A stretch of DNA of 64,000 nucleotides, taken from Enterococcus saigonensis (lineage in GTDB: Bacteria; Bacillota; Bacilli; Lactobacillales; Enterococcaceae). Each line of letters opens with the position of its first letter. Within the stretch, counting starts at the first letter, position 1. The stretch is taken from positions 665,001-729,000 of the forward strand of contig NZ_AP022822.1 of assembly GCF_011397115.1 (NCBI RefSeq), written 5' to 3'. Shown in pieces: positions 45,467 to 54,502 of the stretch. The translations under genes and the position numbers were made by a program. Under the pieces are notes generated by a model that saw nothing but the letters and a program-made list of their open reading frames with translations, made no database searches and was not told the origin of the DNA.

Positions 45467-47719
45467 ATGGAAAAAATAGTAGGGTTACAAACAAATGCGT
45501 GGAACGGATTTAAAGGCAAAGCTTGGCAAAATGAAGTAAACGTACGTGATTTTATCCAAGCAAACTACACACAATTTGACGGCACTGATGAATTTCTAGC
45601 AGGTCCTACAGAAGCTACCACTAAACTTTGGGATCAAGTAATGGAATTAAACAAACAAGAACGCGACAACGGTGGCGTTTTAGACATGGACACAAAAGTG
45701 GTTTCTACAATCACTTCTCATGGCCCAGGTTATTTAAATAAAGACTTAGAAACAGTAGTTGGTTTCCAAACAGATAAACCATTCAAGCGGGGTTTACAAC
45801 CTTTTGGTGGAATCCGGATGTCAGAACAAGCCGCTGAAGAATACGGTTTTGAAATTGATCCTGAAATTTCACATATCTTCCGTGACTATCGTAAAACCCA
45901 TAACCAAGGTGTATTTGACGCTTATACGCCTGAAATGCGTGCTGCCCGTCGTTCTGGTGTCATCACAGGTTTACCAGATGCATACGGTCGTGGACGTATC
46001 ATCGGTGACTACCGTCGTGTAGCATTATACGGGGTAGACTTCTTAATTAAAGAAAAACAAAAAGATTTAGCGAATTGTGGCAACGGTACAATGTCAGAAG
46101 ACATTATCCGTCAACGAGAAGAATTAAGTGAACAAATTCGTGCTTTAGCAGAATTAAAAGAACTAGGCAACATTTACGGTTTTGATATTTCACAACCTGC
46201 GACAAACGCAAAAGAAGCTTTCCAATGGTTATACCTTGGTTACTTAGCAGCTATTAAAGAACAAAATGGTGCGGCAATGTCACTTGGCCGGACATCTACT
46301 TTCTTAGATATTTATGTGGAACGCGATTTACAAAACGGCGTTTTGACAGAAGAAGAAGCACAAGAAATTGTCGATCATTTCGTAATGAAATTGCGTCTTG
46401 TAAAATTTGCTCGAACACCTGAATACAACGCGCTATTTTCTGGTGACCCAACTTGGGTAACCGAATCAATTGGTGGTGTAGGAGAAGATGGTCGCCATAT
46501 GGTAACTAAAAACAGCTTCCGTTTCTTACACACATTATCAAACTTAGGGCCTGCGCCAGAACCAAACTTGACTGTTTTATGGTCTACTCGTTTACCACAC
46601 AATTTTAAAACTTTCTGTGCGAAAATGAGTATCCAAACATCAGCGATTCAATATGAAAACGATGATGTTATGCGTCCACATTGGGGCGATGACTACGGAA
46701 TTGCTTGTTGTGTATCTGCTATGCGGATTGGGAAACAAATGCAATTCTTCGGTGCCCGTGCAAACTTGGCTAAAACATTGTTATACGCAATCAACGGTGG
46801 GGTAGACGAAAAATCAAAAGCCCAAGTTGGACCAAAATATCAACCGATTACATCTGAATACTTGGAATATGACGAAGTATTGACAAAATATGATGCCATG
46901 ATGGATTGGATTACAGAATTGTATCTAAATACATTAAACATCATTCACTACATGCATGATAAATATTCCTACGAGCGAATTGAAATGGCCTTACAAGATA
47001 CTGATATCTTACGGACAATGGCAACAGGGATCGCTGGGTTCTCAGTAGCTGTGGACTCTTTATCAGCTATTAAATATGCCAAAGTAAAAACAGTTCGTGA
47101 TGAAAATGGGATCGTAGAAGATTACGTTATTGAAGGCGACTATCCAAAATATGGAAACAACGATGATCGGGTAGATGAAATCGCTGTGAACTTATTGAAG
47201 ACCTTCATGACAAAAGTGAAACGTAACAAAACATACCGTGATGCAAAACATACAACTTCTATTCTTACCATTACATCAAACGTGGTTTATGGGAAGAAAA
47301 CAGGGAATACACCAGACGGTCGTCGTGCTGGCCAACCATTTGCGCCAGGTGCAAACCCAATGCACGGTCGCGACACGCATGGTGCGCTAGCAAGCTTATC
47401 TTCTGTAGCGAAAATTCCTTACGACTATTCATTAGATGGTATTTCAAATACATTCTCTATTGTGCCAAAAGCATTAGGTCGTGACGAAGCAACGCAAGAA
47501 GAAAACTTGGCAACAATGTTAGACGGTTATGCAACAAAAGGTGGTCACCACTTAAATATTAACGTCTTCAATCGCGATACATTATTAGATGCACAAGCAC
47601 ATCCAGAAAAATACCCACAATTAACTATTCGGGTATCTGGTTATGCCGTAAACTTCATCAAGTTAACGAAAGAACAACAAGATGACGTAATTGCGCGGAC
47701 AATGCACGAATCTATGTAA
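45467..47719 (+). CDS. pflB: Pyruvate formate-lyase
   Basis: The 750-aa glycyl-radical enzyme converts pyruvate and CoA to acetyl-CoA and formate under anaerobiosis. The catalytic pair C414-C415 lies in YGIACCVSAMR and the radical glycine G725 in RVSGYAVNFIKLT. Length is typical. Codon choice is that of a highly expressed gene. It lies directly behind lrgAB and ahead of its activase. Confidence 0.97.
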   Translation: MEKIVGLQTNAWNGFKGKAWQNEVNVRDFIQANYTQFDGTDEFLAGPTEATTKLWDQVMELNKQERDNGGVLDMDTKVVSTITSHGPGYLNKDLETVVGFQTDKPFKRGLQPFGGIRMSEQAAEEYGFEIDPEISHIFRDYRKTHNQGVFDAYTPEMRAARRSGVITGLPDAYGRGRIIGDYRRVALYGVDFLIKEKQKDLANCGNGTMSEDIIRQREELSEQIRALAELKELGNIYGFDISQPATNAKEAFQWLYLGYLAAIKEQNGAAMSLGRTSTFLDIYVERDLQNGVLTEEEAQEIVDHFVMKLRLVKFARTPEYNALFSGDPTWVTESIGGVGEDGRHMVTKNSFRFLHTLSNLGPAPEPNLTVLWSTRLPHNFKTFCAKMSIQTSAIQYENDDVMRPHWGDDYGIACCVSAMRIGKQMQFFGARANLAKTLLYAINGGVDEKSKAQVGPKYQPITSEYLEYDEVLTKYDAMMDWITELYLNTLNIIHYMHDKYSYERIEMALQDTDILRTMATGIAGFSVAVDSLSAIKYAKVKTVRDENGIVEDYVIEGDYPKYGNNDDRVDEIAVNLLKTFMTKVKRNKTYRDAKHTTSILTITSNVVYGKKTGNTPDGRRAGQPFAPGANPMHGRDTHGALASLSSVAKIPYDYSLDGISNTFSIVPKALGRDEATQEENLATMLDGYATKGGHHLNINVFNRDTLLDAQAHPEKYPQLTIRVSGYAVNFIKLTKEQQDDVIARTMHESM

Positions 47720-47728
47720 GGTTAAATT

Positions 47729-47778
47729 CAAAAGCAATACCAGGTGGCGGATGGGAAACTATCCGCTGCTTTTGTTTT
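47729..47778 (+). terminator. Intercistronic hairpin between pflB and pflA
   Basis: Two stacked stems, CAAAAGCA/TGCTTTTG and GCGGAT/ATCCGC, with a 10-nt bulge, followed by TTTT. A partial terminator that would lower activase relative to lyase is plausible. Confidence 0.6.
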
Positions 47779-47836
47779 AGAGTATTTTTTCCAAAAAACA
47801 TTTCAAGGATTTCATTTACGAAAGGAAGTCATCGAC

Positions 47837-48607
47837 ATGACTGTGACAGGTCGTATTCATTCAACTGAAAGTTTTGGTTCCGTTGATGGACCAGGCATTC
47901 GTTTTATTGTTTTTACCCAAGGCTGTAGAATGCGGTGTGAATTTTGCCATAATCCCGATACTTGGAAAATAGGAAGTGGGACAGAGCGTACAGCAGACGA
48001 TGTTTTAGAAGAAGCATTAAAGTATCAAGAATTTTGGGGTGAAAAAGGCGGGATCACTGTAAGCGGTGGGGAACCGTTGTTGCAAATTGATTTTCTTATT
48101 GATTTATTCAAAAAAGCAAAAGCTGCAGGGGTGCATACAACAATTGATACCTGTGGCCAACCGTTTACAAGAGAAGAACCTTTCTTTTCAAAATTCAATA
48201 CCTTAATGACATACACCGATTTATTACTGTTTGATATTAAACATATCGACAATGATGCCCATAAAAAACTAACGAAACAAGCCAATACGCCTATTTTAGA
48301 GATGGCTAAGTATTTATCGGAAATACAAAAACCCGTATGGATTCGTCATGTTTTGGTTCCGCATCGTAGCGATTACGACGAATATCTGATACGCTTGGAT
48401 AGTTTTATTAAGACCTTGGAAAATGTCGATAAGGTTGAAATTCTACCTTATCACACCATGGGCAAATACAAGTGGCAAAATTTAGGCCTGCGTTATCCTT
48501 TGAAAGATATTCAACCACCAACACCTCAAAGAGTAGAAAATGCAGAGCGATTACTACATGTTGCAGACTATAAAGAATATCAAAGAAAAAAATTAGCTTT
48601 GGCCTAA
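47837..48607 (+). CDS. pflA: Pyruvate formate-lyase activating enzyme
   Basis: The 256-aa radical SAM enzyme installs the glycyl radical on PflB. The 4Fe-4S motif C30-x3-C34-x2-C37 is in TQGCRMRCEFCHNPDTW. GGITVSGGEPLLQ and the rest of the barrel follow. The ATG after AAAGGAAG is taken; the longer frame beginning at 47744 would overlap the hairpin. Last gene of the locus. Confidence 0.96.
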   Translation: MTVTGRIHSTESFGSVDGPGIRFIVFTQGCRMRCEFCHNPDTWKIGSGTERTADDVLEEALKYQEFWGEKGGITVSGGEPLLQIDFLIDLFKKAKAAGVHTTIDTCGQPFTREEPFFSKFNTLMTYTDLLLFDIKHIDNDAHKKLTKQANTPILEMAKYLSEIQKPVWIRHVLVPHRSDYDEYLIRLDSFIKTLENVDKVEILPYHTMGKYKWQNLGLRYPLKDIQPPTPQRVENAERLLHVADYKEYQRKKLALA

Positions 48608-48687
48608 AACGATCAAGCCATAAGAAGTATTCAAAAAGAAAGTTAAAGACTTTCTTAATTTGAAACCCCTTTATAAAGAATCGGCAG

Positions 48688-48716
48688 TTGACAAAAGAAA
48701 CTAGAGATTGTAATAT
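48688..48716 (+). promoter_or_regulatory. pyrG promoter
   Basis: TTGACA (48688-48693), 17-bp spacer, TAATAT (48711-48716). Transcription is expected to begin at or near GGGC, 48724. Confidence 0.85.
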
Positions 48717-48723
48717 CCTACTT

Positions 48724-48802
48724 GGGCACCCTAATTACTTAGGGTCAAAGTTCTGGAAAATATGCTCCCTATTCATTTTGGATAGGGAGCTTCTTTTATT
48801 TT
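48724..48802 (+). promoter_or_regulatory. pyrG attenuator (reiterative-transcription type)
   Basis: The predicted RNA begins GGGC, as in Bacillus subtilis pyrG, where low CTP causes extra G residues to be added at the 5' end. Downstream GCTCCCTAT (48764-48772) pairs with ATAGGGAGC (48782-48790) as a terminator with T-rich tail. The added G tract could pair with its CUCCCU arm and prevent termination. A second perfect 7-bp hairpin, ACCCTAA-TTAC-TTAGGGT (48728-48745), sits right after the start. Confidence 0.82.
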
Positions 48803-48847
48803 ACAGAAGCTTTTCCTGCGAAAAAATATAGAGGGAGTTTTTAATTA

Positions 48848-50449
48848 ATGACAAAATATATTTTTGTAACCGGCGGCGTAGTGTCGTCGATTGGTAAAGG
48901 TATTGTGGCAGCATCACTAGGACGCTTATTGAAAAATCGTGGTTTAAAGGTAACGATTCAAAAATTTGATCCTTACATTAATGTCGATCCTGGTACGATG
49001 AGTCCTTACCAACATGGAGAAGTTTTTGTAACTGATGATGGGGCTGAAACAGATTTAGATCTGGGTCACTACGAACGTTTTATTGATATTAACTTAAACA
49101 AATACTCCAATGTTACTACGGGTAAAATCTATTCTGAAGTTTTACGCAAAGAACGTAAGGGAGAATACTTAGGAGCAACAGTTCAAGTTATTCCTCATAT
49201 TACCAATGAAATTAAAGAAAAGATTATGCGCGCGGCAAAGTTAACTGATTCTGATGTTATTATTACAGAAGTCGGCGGGACCGTAGGCGATATCGAATCA
49301 CTACCATTCCTAGAAGCGTTACGTCAAATGAAAGCTGATGTTGGCTCTGATAATGTGATGTACATTCACACTACTTTAATTCCATATTTAAAAGCAGCTG
49401 GAGAAATGAAAACAAAGCCAACCCAACATAGTGTAAAAGAACTACGTGGTTTAGGAATTCAACCAAATATTTTGGTTGTCCGGACTGAACTGCCTGTATC
49501 ACAAAGTACAAAAAATAAATTGGCACAATTTTGTGACGTAGCACCAGAAGCAGTAATTGAATCTCGGGACGTCGAAACCTTGTATTCTATTCCATTAGCA
49601 TTACAGGCACAAAAAATGGATCAAATTGTTTGTGAACACTTGAAATTAGATGTACCAGAAGCTGATATGACAGAATGGCGTGCATTAGAAGAGAAAGTTC
49701 TTAACTTGAAGAAAACAACGCGAATTGCTTTGGTTGGTAAGTATGTTGAATTACCAGATGCATATATTTCTGTAGTTGAAGCATTAAAACACGCCGGCTT
49801 TGCTTTTGATTCGGATATTGCCATTGATTGGATCCAATCGGCTGACGTAAATAAAGAGAATGTTGCAGAAGTATTAAAAGATGCCGATGGTATTTTGGTT
49901 CCTGGTGGTTTTGGTGATCGCGGGGTAGAAGGTAAGATTGAAGCGATTCGATATGCGCGGGAAAACGATGTGCCATTTTTAGGTATCTGTTTAGGTATGC
50001 AAATGGCATGTGTAGAATTTGCCCGTAATGTAGTTGGATTAAAAGATGCGAATTCAGCTGAAACGGATCCAGATACGCCGAATAACATTATTGATTTAAT
50101 GGCAGATCAAGAAAATATAGAAAATATGGGAGGTACTTTGCGTTTAGGTTTATATCCATGTAAACTGAAAAAAGGAACAAAAACAGCAGCGGCATATCAA
50201 AATGCAGAAGTTGTACAAGAACGCCATCGTCATCGGTATGAATTTAATAATAAATATCGTGAAATGTTTGAAGCAGAAGGCCTTATTTTCTCAGGCGTTT
50301 CGCCAGATAACCGATTAGTAGAAATCGTAGAAATACCAGACAAGAAGTTCTTTGTCGGCTGTCAATTTCACCCAGAATTAATTTCACGACCAACTCGTCC
50401 GCAACAATTAATTAAAGCGTTTGTTGGCGCAGCTTTAGAAAATCAATAA
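48848..50449 (+). CDS. pyrG: CTP synthase
   Basis: Converts UTP to CTP with glutamine. The 533-aa protein has an N-terminal amidoligase domain (FVTGGVVSSIGKGI P-loop, QKFDPYINVDPGTMSP) and a C-terminal class I glutaminase (LGICLGMQ with C381; HPE near the C terminus). Expression is likely tuned to CTP through the leader attenuator. Confidence 0.98.
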   Translation: MTKYIFVTGGVVSSIGKGIVAASLGRLLKNRGLKVTIQKFDPYINVDPGTMSPYQHGEVFVTDDGAETDLDLGHYERFIDINLNKYSNVTTGKIYSEVLRKERKGEYLGATVQVIPHITNEIKEKIMRAAKLTDSDVIITEVGGTVGDIESLPFLEALRQMKADVGSDNVMYIHTTLIPYLKAAGEMKTKPTQHSVKELRGLGIQPNILVVRTELPVSQSTKNKLAQFCDVAPEAVIESRDVETLYSIPLALQAQKMDQIVCEHLKLDVPEADMTEWRALEEKVLNLKKTTRIALVGKYVELPDAYISVVEALKHAGFAFDSDIAIDWIQSADVNKENVAEVLKDADGILVPGGFGDRGVEGKIEAIRYARENDVPFLGICLGMQMACVEFARNVVGLKDANSAETDPDTPNNIIDLMADQENIENMGGTLRLGLYPCKLKKGTKTAAAYQNAEVVQERHRHRYEFNNKYREMFEAEGLIFSGVSPDNRLVEIVEIPDKKFFVGCQFHPELISRPTRPQQLIKAFVGAALENQ

Positions 50450-50843
50450 GCAGATAGTAAGCAGTTAGAGACGAAGTTTTAATGAAAAACTGAAACAAAA
50501 GATATACGGTGACTTTAGCGAAAAGTTGCAATAGTATATTTTAGTTTCAGTTTTTTGTTCCTGCATTATAGGAGATGACAAAAAAAGTCTGTGAAATAAT
50601 TTGCAGAACAGAATAATTAGTTGTGTTATCTTTTAAATTAGAAAAGCAATTGCAAAGGGGAGTGTACCGAAGTTTTTCAGAAAAATATTTGAAAACAGTC
50701 GCTATTTAAATTTGTGCAATCTTTTTATGAAAGAATTAATCTGCCATTTTAGTGGTAATAGCCAGAAATATTTGCTAAAATGGTAGCGTTGGTTAGGATA
50801 TGCCTAACAAATAAAGTTTATCAAAACTTAGGAGGAATTTTTT
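50450..50843 (+). other. Intergenic region pyrG-fba
   Basis: It holds the pyrG terminator: AAAAACTGAAAC (50485-50496) pairs with GTTTCAGTTTTT (50544-50555). An extended -10 promoter TGCTAAAAT for fba lies at 50773-50781. A small leader hairpin GTTAGG-ATATG-CCTAAC sits at 50792-50808. About 200 bp between them contain nothing I can assign. Confidence 0.6.
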
Positions 50844-51713
50844 ATGCCAGTAGTATCAGCAGCAGAATTTCTAAAAGCAGCCCGTAAAGGTGGTTACGCT
50901 GTCGGCGGTTACAACACAAATAACTTAGAATGGACTCAAGCAATTTTGGAAGCAGCAGAAGCTAAAAAAGCCCCTGTTTTAATCCAAACTTCAATGGGTG
51001 CAGCAAAATACATGGGTGGTTACAAATTAGCTGTTAATATGATCAACGACTTAGTTGAATCAATGAATATTACAGTTCCAGTTGCAATTCACTTAGACCA
51101 TGGTGACTATGAAGCTGCTTTAGCATGTATCGAAGCTGGCTATACTTCAGTTATGTTTGATGGTTCTCATTTACCATTTGAAGAAAACTTGAAATTAGCT
51201 AAAGACGTTGTGGCAAAAGCACACGCTAAAGGTATCTCAGTTGAATGTGAAGTTGGTTCAATTGGTGGGGAAGAAGACGGCATTATCGGTGCTGGCGAAT
51301 TAGCTGACATTGAAGAATGTAAACAAATGGTTGCTACAGGTATTGACTACTTGGCATGTGGTATTGGTAACATCCACGGTGTTTACCCAGAAAACTGGCA
51401 AGGTCTTGCATTTGACCATTTACAAGAAATCGCAGATGCTGTTGGTCATGATGTACCATTAGTATTACACGGCGGTTCAGGTATTCCAAAAGAACAAATC
51501 CAAAAAGCTATCTCAATGGGTGTTTCTAAAGTTAACGTTAATACTGAATTCCAATTATCATTTGCTAAAGCAACTCGTGAATACATCGAAGCTGGCAAAG
51601 ATAAAGAAGGTAAAGGCTTTGACCCTCGTAAATTATTAGCACCAGGTAAAGCTGCTATCGTTAAAGATGCTGAAGAACACATTGACTGGTTCGGTTCAGC
51701 TAACAAAGCTTAA
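50844..51713 (+). CDS. fba: Fructose-bisphosphate aldolase, class II
   Basis: Zinc-dependent glycolytic aldolase. The 289-aa protein has VPVAIHLDHGDYEAAL (zinc His and catalytic Asp), SVMFDGSHLPFEEN, ECEVGSIGGEEDG, GNIHGVY, LHGGSGIP and KVNVNTE. Strong AGGAGG site and highly biased codons suit a very abundant enzyme. Monocistronic. Confidence 0.98.
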   Translation: MPVVSAAEFLKAARKGGYAVGGYNTNNLEWTQAILEAAEAKKAPVLIQTSMGAAKYMGGYKLAVNMINDLVESMNITVPVAIHLDHGDYEAALACIEAGYTSVMFDGSHLPFEENLKLAKDVVAKAHAKGISVECEVGSIGGEEDGIIGAGELADIEECKQMVATGIDYLACGIGNIHGVYPENWQGLAFDHLQEIADAVGHDVPLVLHGGSGIPKEQIQKAISMGVSKVNVNTEFQLSFAKATREYIEAGKDKEGKGFDPRKLLAPGKAAIVKDAEEHIDWFGSANKA

Positions 51714-51728
51714 TTATATTAAACTTTT

Positions 51729-51762
51729 AAACTTCAGATCAAATTGGTCTGAAGTTTTTTCT
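51729..51762 (+). terminator. Terminator after fba
   Basis: AACTTCAGATC pairs with GGTCTGAAGTT (one wobble), followed by T-run. Confidence 0.92.
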
Positions 51763-51773
51763 TTTTAAATGAC

Positions 51774-51815
51774 AAAAAACCTCGTTAGAATCAGCTGATT
51801 TTAACGAGGTTTTAT
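51774..51815 (-). terminator. Terminator after the MerR regulator gene
   Basis: A near-perfect 18-bp stem with almost no loop (AAACCTCGTTAGAATCAG and its complement, one wobble). A-run and T-run flank it, so it also backs up fba termination. Confidence 0.85.
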
Positions 51816-51852
51816 TTTGGCAGTGAATATCGGTTTATTTGTTTGGATATGC

Positions 51853-52686
51853 TTAATTAGCTGGTCTAACGGGAATTAGGACTTCAAAAATCTGATCTTC
51901 AGGTTTTTCCGAGGCTGCTTCATCTTGCCAAAGTAATTCCCAAATATAGCCATTTAAAACTAAATTATTATCTTTTAAGTAATTACGAAAGCGATTGTTA
52001 AAAATATTAATATAATGAATTTCATCTTTCATAAAACCAGAAACATAATAACCAGCTGGTCGCTGTAAGATGCGCTGTTTCTCGTAATGAGCTAAGCGTT
52101 CAGTTGGAATTTTAACTAAGGCACGATAAGGGGCAGCATGAAAATTTTCTTCATAAAACGCAGCACCGTCTACTAAAAAACCAATTGGATAGCCACTAAA
52201 AAGATCGCTGCTGTCAACAGAATTATAAAAGCGCCCATAGACTTGCAGAACATCAATGTCATCAAAGTTTTCGATAATATCTGAGACGACAAAATACTCA
52301 GCTTCTCTGTAGGTATATGTGATTGATTTTAAATCGAAATTTTCTAAGGTAGTATAGCGTGTAATATAACTATCAAGGGAATTACGAAGGCGTTTAAGTT
52401 TATTTATCTCCTCGTCGACTTTTTCTTTTTGTCGTTTGAAACCAGCTAAAACGGCAGTAACGTTTCTATTTTTCAAAAAAGTATCAATTTCATCAAGTGA
52501 AACATCAAGATTTTTCAAAAGTAAGATAACGTCCAGTTCAAAATACTGTTCAATACCGTAATAGCGATAACCGTTTGCACCAATTTTTGCAGGTTTGAAG
52601 AGGTTTATTTGATCATAATAAATTAACGTTCGGCGGCTGACACCGGCATAATTTGCCATTTCACTAACAGTTAAATATTTTTTCAT
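51853..52686 (-). CDS. chlR: MerR-family regulator with effector-binding domain (ChlR-like)
   Basis: The 277-aa activator has a MerR winged helix (YLTVSEMANYAGVSRRTLIYYDQINLFKPAKIGANGYRYY), then a coiled-coil dimer helix (about 80-115). A C-terminal GyrI-like domain (about 125-277) that would bind a hydrophobic or cationic drug follows. It is transcribed away from an ABC exporter pair whose promoter has the MerR 19-bp spacer and a matching palindrome. The arrangement matches my recollection of the chlorhexidine-responsive ChlR/EfrEF system of E. faecalis; the symbol is by analogy. The ATG after AAAGGAAA is used. Confidence 0.85.
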   Translation of the reverse strand: MKKYLTVSEMANYAGVSRRTLIYYDQINLFKPAKIGANGYRYYGIEQYFELDVILLLKNLDVSLDEIDTFLKNRNVTAVLAGFKRQKEKVDEEINKLKRLRNSLDSYITRYTTLENFDLKSITYTYREAEYFVVSDIIENFDDIDVLQVYGRFYNSVDSSDLFSGYPIGFLVDGAAFYEENFHAAPYRALVKIPTERLAHYEKQRILQRPAGYYVSGFMKDEIHYINIFNNRFRNYLKDNNLVLNGYIWELLWQDEAASEKPEDQIFEVLIPVRPAN

Positions 52687-52706
52687 CAAAAAGTTTCCTT
52701 TCTGCC

Positions 52707-52737
52707 TTGACTGTAACGTTACGTTACAGTTTATCCT
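52707..52737 (+). promoter_or_regulatory. MerR-type promoter/operator of the EfrEF-like operon
   Basis: TTGACT (52707-52712), an unusually long 19-bp spacer, and TATCCT (52732-52737). Inside lies a perfect inverted repeat, ACTGTAACG (52710-52718) and CGTTACAGT (52722-52730), around TTA. Overlong spacers twisted into use by the bound regulator are the MerR hallmark. Confidence 0.9.
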
Positions 52738-52762
52738 ACCATAGGAGAAGGAGGGAAAAAAG

Positions 52763-54502
52763 ATGAAATTATTTAAAATCTTTTTTAAAGAGTATCACAA
52801 GATGTTCTTTGTCACCTTCATTTTAATGGTAGCACAAGCAGTTGGAACATTGTTGATTCCTTATTATGTCGCTGAAATTATTGATGAAGGTATTTTGACA
52901 CAAAACCAAGGAGCAATTTGGAAAAACGGCCTGTTGATGTTAGCAATCGCCCTTATCACAGGAGTAGTTGCGATTGCCGCAAGTTATTACTCTGCTGTTT
53001 TAGCTGGTCGGTTTGGTTATTTTTTGAGAAAAAAATTAGTAGCTAAAACCCAGAAATTGTCCTTAGCAGATTTGGATGCATTTGGGACGCCAACACTTTT
53101 GGCCCGAACGACAAGTGATATTACCAATATTCAACAAATTTTAATGATGGTTTTTCAGATGATTGTGCCAGCACCCCTTATTTGTTTGGCGTCAATTGTT
53201 TTGACAGGGATGATTTCGTGGCAGTTTATTTGGATTCCCATTGCTTCGATTACTTTATTTTCATTTGTAGCATTGCTGGTTATTAAAAAAGCTATTCCTT
53301 TAGCAGATGTCATGCAGCAACGAATGGATAAAATGATGCAGATTTTGGGTGAATTTTATACCGGTGTGCGGGTGATTCGTGCGTTTAACAAAACAAAGGA
53401 TGAGAAAAAAAGAACGGATCAAACTTTTAGCAGTTATGCAGAAGTAATGATTAGGGTTAATAAACTTTTCGCAGCGTTAAATCCAACGGTAAATTTAGTG
53501 ATGGGTTTAGGTATGACCGCTGTTTTAGCTTTTGGTGGTGTTTTTGTGATGAAAGGTATGGTGCCAATCGGAAGTTTAACTGCAATTAGTGAATATACGG
53601 TTTTAAGTTTATGGTTTTTGACTATGGCTGCAATGGTAATTGTGATGATACCAAAAGCCTTAGCTTCTTTGGAACGGATTGGAGAAGTGTTAGCCAAAAA
53701 AGAAGAGATCAGGGATGGTGATATAGCCGAATTTGTGCTGGCAGATAATAAACCGATTGTTTCTTTTAAAAAGGTTGATTTCACATATAGTGGTGCACAA
53801 GAGCCTGTTTTATCTGATATCACCTTTGATATTTTTAAAGGCGTAACGGCAATTGTTGGTGGAACAGGCTCTGGTAAAAGTACAATTGCAAAAGCACTAT
53901 TGCGCTTTAAAGATACGGCTGAAGGTGAAATCCTCTTTGGCGGGGTGCCGATTAAAAATGTCACTCAAGAAGCATTGCGACAAAAAATCAGTTATGTACC
54001 ACAAAAAGCTTTTCTATTTAGTGGTACGATTTTTGATAATTTTCTTTTTGGAAATCCTGAGGCAACAAAAGAGCAAGTGGCTAAAGCTGCTGAAGTTGCC
54101 CAAGCTGCTGACTTTATCACTTCTTTACCACAAAAGTATGAGGCCCAAATTTCCCAAAAAGGAAACAACTTTTCTGGTGGACAAAAACAACGCCTAAGTA
54201 TTGCACGGGCATTGATTAAACCAGCAGCACTATATTTCTTTGATGACAGTTTTTCGGCGCTGGATTATCAAACCGATGCTAAATTACGACAAGCTTTAAA
54301 AACGTATTTAAAAGATGCAGCAATTGTGATTGTAGCACAACGCCTTTCCACTATTAAGGATGCGGACCAAATTATCGTATTAGATGAAGGTAAAATTGTG
54401 GGTCAAGGTACACATGAGACGTTAATTACAACTTGCAGCGTTTATCAAGAATTTGCCAAATCCCAAGGAGTGGAGGAAAAACATGAGCACAAAGCAGGTT
54501 GA
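52763..54502 (+). CDS. efrE: Heterodimeric ABC exporter, degenerate-site subunit (EfrE-like)
   Basis: A 579-aa half-transporter with six membrane helices (about 1-300) and an ABC domain. Walker A is GGTGSGKST (366-374), the signature FSGGQKQR is intact, the Walker B neighbour is Asp (FFDDSFSALD) and the H-loop has Gln (VAQRLSTI). This is the same degenerate pattern as the exporter at 28.5 kb, so the two operons are paralogous. It overlaps the partner gene by 20 bp. Control is by the divergent MerR regulator. Confidence 0.87.
   Translation: MKLFKIFFKEYHKMFFVTFILMVAQAVGTLLIPYYVAEIIDEGILTQNQGAIWKNGLLMLAIALITGVVAIAASYYSAVLAGRFGYFLRKKLVAKTQKLSLADLDAFGTPTLLARTTSDITNIQQILMMVFQMIVPAPLICLASIVLTGMISWQFIWIPIASITLFSFVALLVIKKAIPLADVMQQRMDKMMQILGEFYTGVRVIRAFNKTKDEKKRTDQTFSSYAEVMIRVNKLFAALNPTVNLVMGLGMTAVLAFGGVFVMKGMVPIGSLTAISEYTVLSLWFLTMAAMVIVMIPKALASLERIGEVLAKKEEIRDGDIAEFVLADNKPIVSFKKVDFTYSGAQEPVLSDITFDIFKGVTAIVGGTGSGKSTIAKALLRFKDTAEGEILFGGVPIKNVTQEALRQKISYVPQKAFLFSGTIFDNFLFGNPEATKEQVAKAAEVAQAADFITSLPQKYEAQISQKGNNFSGGQKQRLSIARALIKPAALYFFDDSFSALDYQTDAKLRQALKTYLKDAAIVIVAQRLSTIKDADQIIVLDEGKIVGQGTHETLITTCSVYQEFAKSQGVEEKHEHKAG

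Noticed and set aside
49621..50088. 155-aa minus-strand frame antisense to pyrG
   Set aside because: Shadow of a highly conserved gene, serine/proline-rich artefact composition.
53434..53964. 176-aa minus-strand frame antisense to the EfrE-like gene
   Set aside because: Shadow frame; the + strand gene has full ABC motifs across it.
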